Part shown: positions 62,710-64,000 of the stretch, one piece after another
Layout of the letters: every line of letters starts with the position of its first letter
How positions within the stretch are numbered: position 1 is the first letter of the stretch
From: Cryptomeria japonica
Lineage: Eukaryota > Streptophyta > Pinopsida > Cupressales > Cupressaceae
Assembly (NCBI RefSeq): GCF_030272615.1
Contig: NC_081410.1
Coordinates: 566,575,152 to 566,639,151 of the forward strand
Length of the DNA: 64,000 bases
Direction of reading: 5' to 3'
Notes under the pieces: generated by a model
Databases searched by the model: none
The model's input: the letters and a program-made list of their open reading frames with translations, nothing else
Told to the model about the DNA's origin: nothing
Program-made: the position numbers and the translations under genes

Positions 62710-62905
62710 GCTGTGAAAATTCAACGTTGAATGCTATTGTCTTCCTCTTCAAAATTTTAGGCGGCATACGAATTCGACATCCTCCCAGCTGTTGAGTTTG
62801 ACAACGAGAGAGTGGAGGTTGAAGATAAAATAGAGAAGAAAATCTAGATGAAGTGAGAGTAACCAATCAATAGTTTTAAGGGAATAAGAAAGCATCAGAG
62901 TTATC
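62710..62905 (+). pseudogene. fossil PME promoter without a gene (copy 3)
   Basis: Same sequence as 32655-32850, closer to the live genes at some sites (TTCAACGTTGAATGCTATT, GGCGGCATACGAATTCGAC, CAGCTGTTGAGTTTGACAA). Again no PME coding sequence follows; the LARD LTR begins at 62984. Confidence 0.55.
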
Positions 62906-62983
62906 TTGTCGAAAGGTTTAACAAAGATTGATTATCTAATTCTCGATCAATCGATTGGTAATTGCCCTTGGAACTCTTGTATT

Positions 62984-64000
62984 ACTTATTACTCAACTTT
63001 CTATGGGTTACCCTGCTATCTCTTTGGCCGTGGCCCCCACTCGAAAACCACTCTTCTTTATGATACTACACAACCTCCAAAGAACCCCAAGACAAAGCAC
63101 AAAAGCCAACTAACATAAGGAGTTCAAAAAAAAAACTAAAAGACAATATGATTGAACAAACCTTCTACCATAGTTAAACCAATTGGAGGTGTGAAATGAA
63201 CAACTAGTCTATCCAAAAAACAAGACCAAAACCACAATAAAGCATGTACGACCACAACCAAAACATAACCAACTCAACTTGCACAATAAACTGATATTCA
63301 ACGACATGCCATTATGAGACAAGAATGACTTTACCAAATCAACACCAAAAATTCACCAATCAGAGTAAACATTCAAATGAATCTACTTGCACTTTAAATC
63401 ATCCATGTTAAGGAATCATAACAATCACTCAAAATATACTTAAAATCTAATGTCAACTAATTGCAACTATTTCAATAACTGACTCTTTCATGATGATAAA
63501 ATCCACATTAAGGAATAACACATCAAAAGGGTCCAAGTAAACATACACCCCAAATAACTTTGCTCAATACTTGATTTTAAACCACACACCTTAAAGGAAT
63601 AACAACAACTCGTGGCCTAATTAAACCATCATTTATAAACAAATATATAATCATTTCAATTTAAGCCAATTTGTCTATAACAAATACCATTTGAATTCGA
63701 ATTTCAAATTACTAACAATAACATTTAAAATACTTTTGAAAACTAAGTTCAATATTTAAATCAAAATAATCTTTTCCAAATTAAAATCATTTCGACTAAC
63801 AAAAATTGATGGTTATTCCTATAGCCTTTGTTTTCACAAAATCATTTACTATTATATCCAATCAAATTTAACATTCTCTTCATTTACCTAATTTAAAATA
63901 CATAGTATAAATATATATTTATATATTCAATACTAAACTGATATTTCTTTTAAAAACCGAATTTCCTCTATCACCATTTTCCGAATAAAAATTAGAAATT
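62984..64000 (-). mobile_element. LARD-like element, block copy 3 (left LTR and start of interior)
   Basis: 62984-63882 is the truncated left LTR, identical in extent to 32929-33828, ending CA at 63881-63882. 63883-64000 is the beginning of the interior, matching 33829-33950. The element continues past the window. No coding sequence. Confidence 0.6.

Larger units (their letters stand above)
60566..62983. repeat. left flank of duplicated block, third copy
   Basis: Collinear with 30503-32928. It includes the Copia gag relic and the PME promoter fossil described separately. 60566-61320 contains no gene. Confidence 0.85.

Overview
This is nuclear DNA from a land plant with a large, repeat-choked genome. 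The evidence is two intron-containing pectin methylesterase genes with plant-type pro-regions, plant Copia and Ty3/gypsy retrotransposons primed by initiator-Met tRNA, a plant mobile domain (PMD) gene, and very AT-rich spacers. The density of old nested retroelements leans towards a gymnosperm, but the sequence does not prove that.

Only two genes look intact: paralogous type II pectin methylesterases (PMEs) on opposite strands, at 17160-18982 (+) and 56018-57840 (-). Each has two exons, a 95-bp intron in the same place, 575 codons and complete catalytic motifs. They sit in an inverted duplication of about 3 kb (about 16530-19580 versus 55480-58680) and point towards each other across 37 kb of repeats.

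Most of the rest is one large duplicated block seen three times in direct orientation: 1-11875 (its right part), 30503-53246 (complete) and 60566-64000 (its left part). Its core looks like a non-coding LTR retrotransposon (LARD-like) read on the minus strand, with a decayed Met-tRNA primer site at 47318-47330 and LTRs of about 2.1 kb. The left flank carries a minus-strand Copia gag-protease relic and a fossil of the PME promoter with no PME gene behind it. The right flank ends in a small-LTR retroelement relic.

Two younger insertions interrupt this. (1) 22660-30264 is a full-length but inactive Copia element. It landed in a self-complementary satellite (20995-22659, continuing at 30265-30369) next to a 350-bp (GA)n tract, with a 5-bp target duplication. 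(2) 35500-42912 is a 5'-truncated minus-strand Ty3/gypsy element inside the middle block. It keeps a 3' LTR, RNase H and integrase, and carries an antisense PMD gene (37485-39370) with its own TATA box and a four-run GGGCTA tract.

The PMD gene is the most interesting system here: a host-type domain carried antisense inside a Ty3/gypsy element. All eleven of its premature stops from 37542 to 38655 are TAG or TGA, never TAA, as expected from C-to-T decay of CAG and CGA codons. Relics of at least two other Copia lineages (31260-32105 with its copy at 61324-62110, and 59930-60533) complete the picture. I see no tRNA, rRNA or CRISPR.
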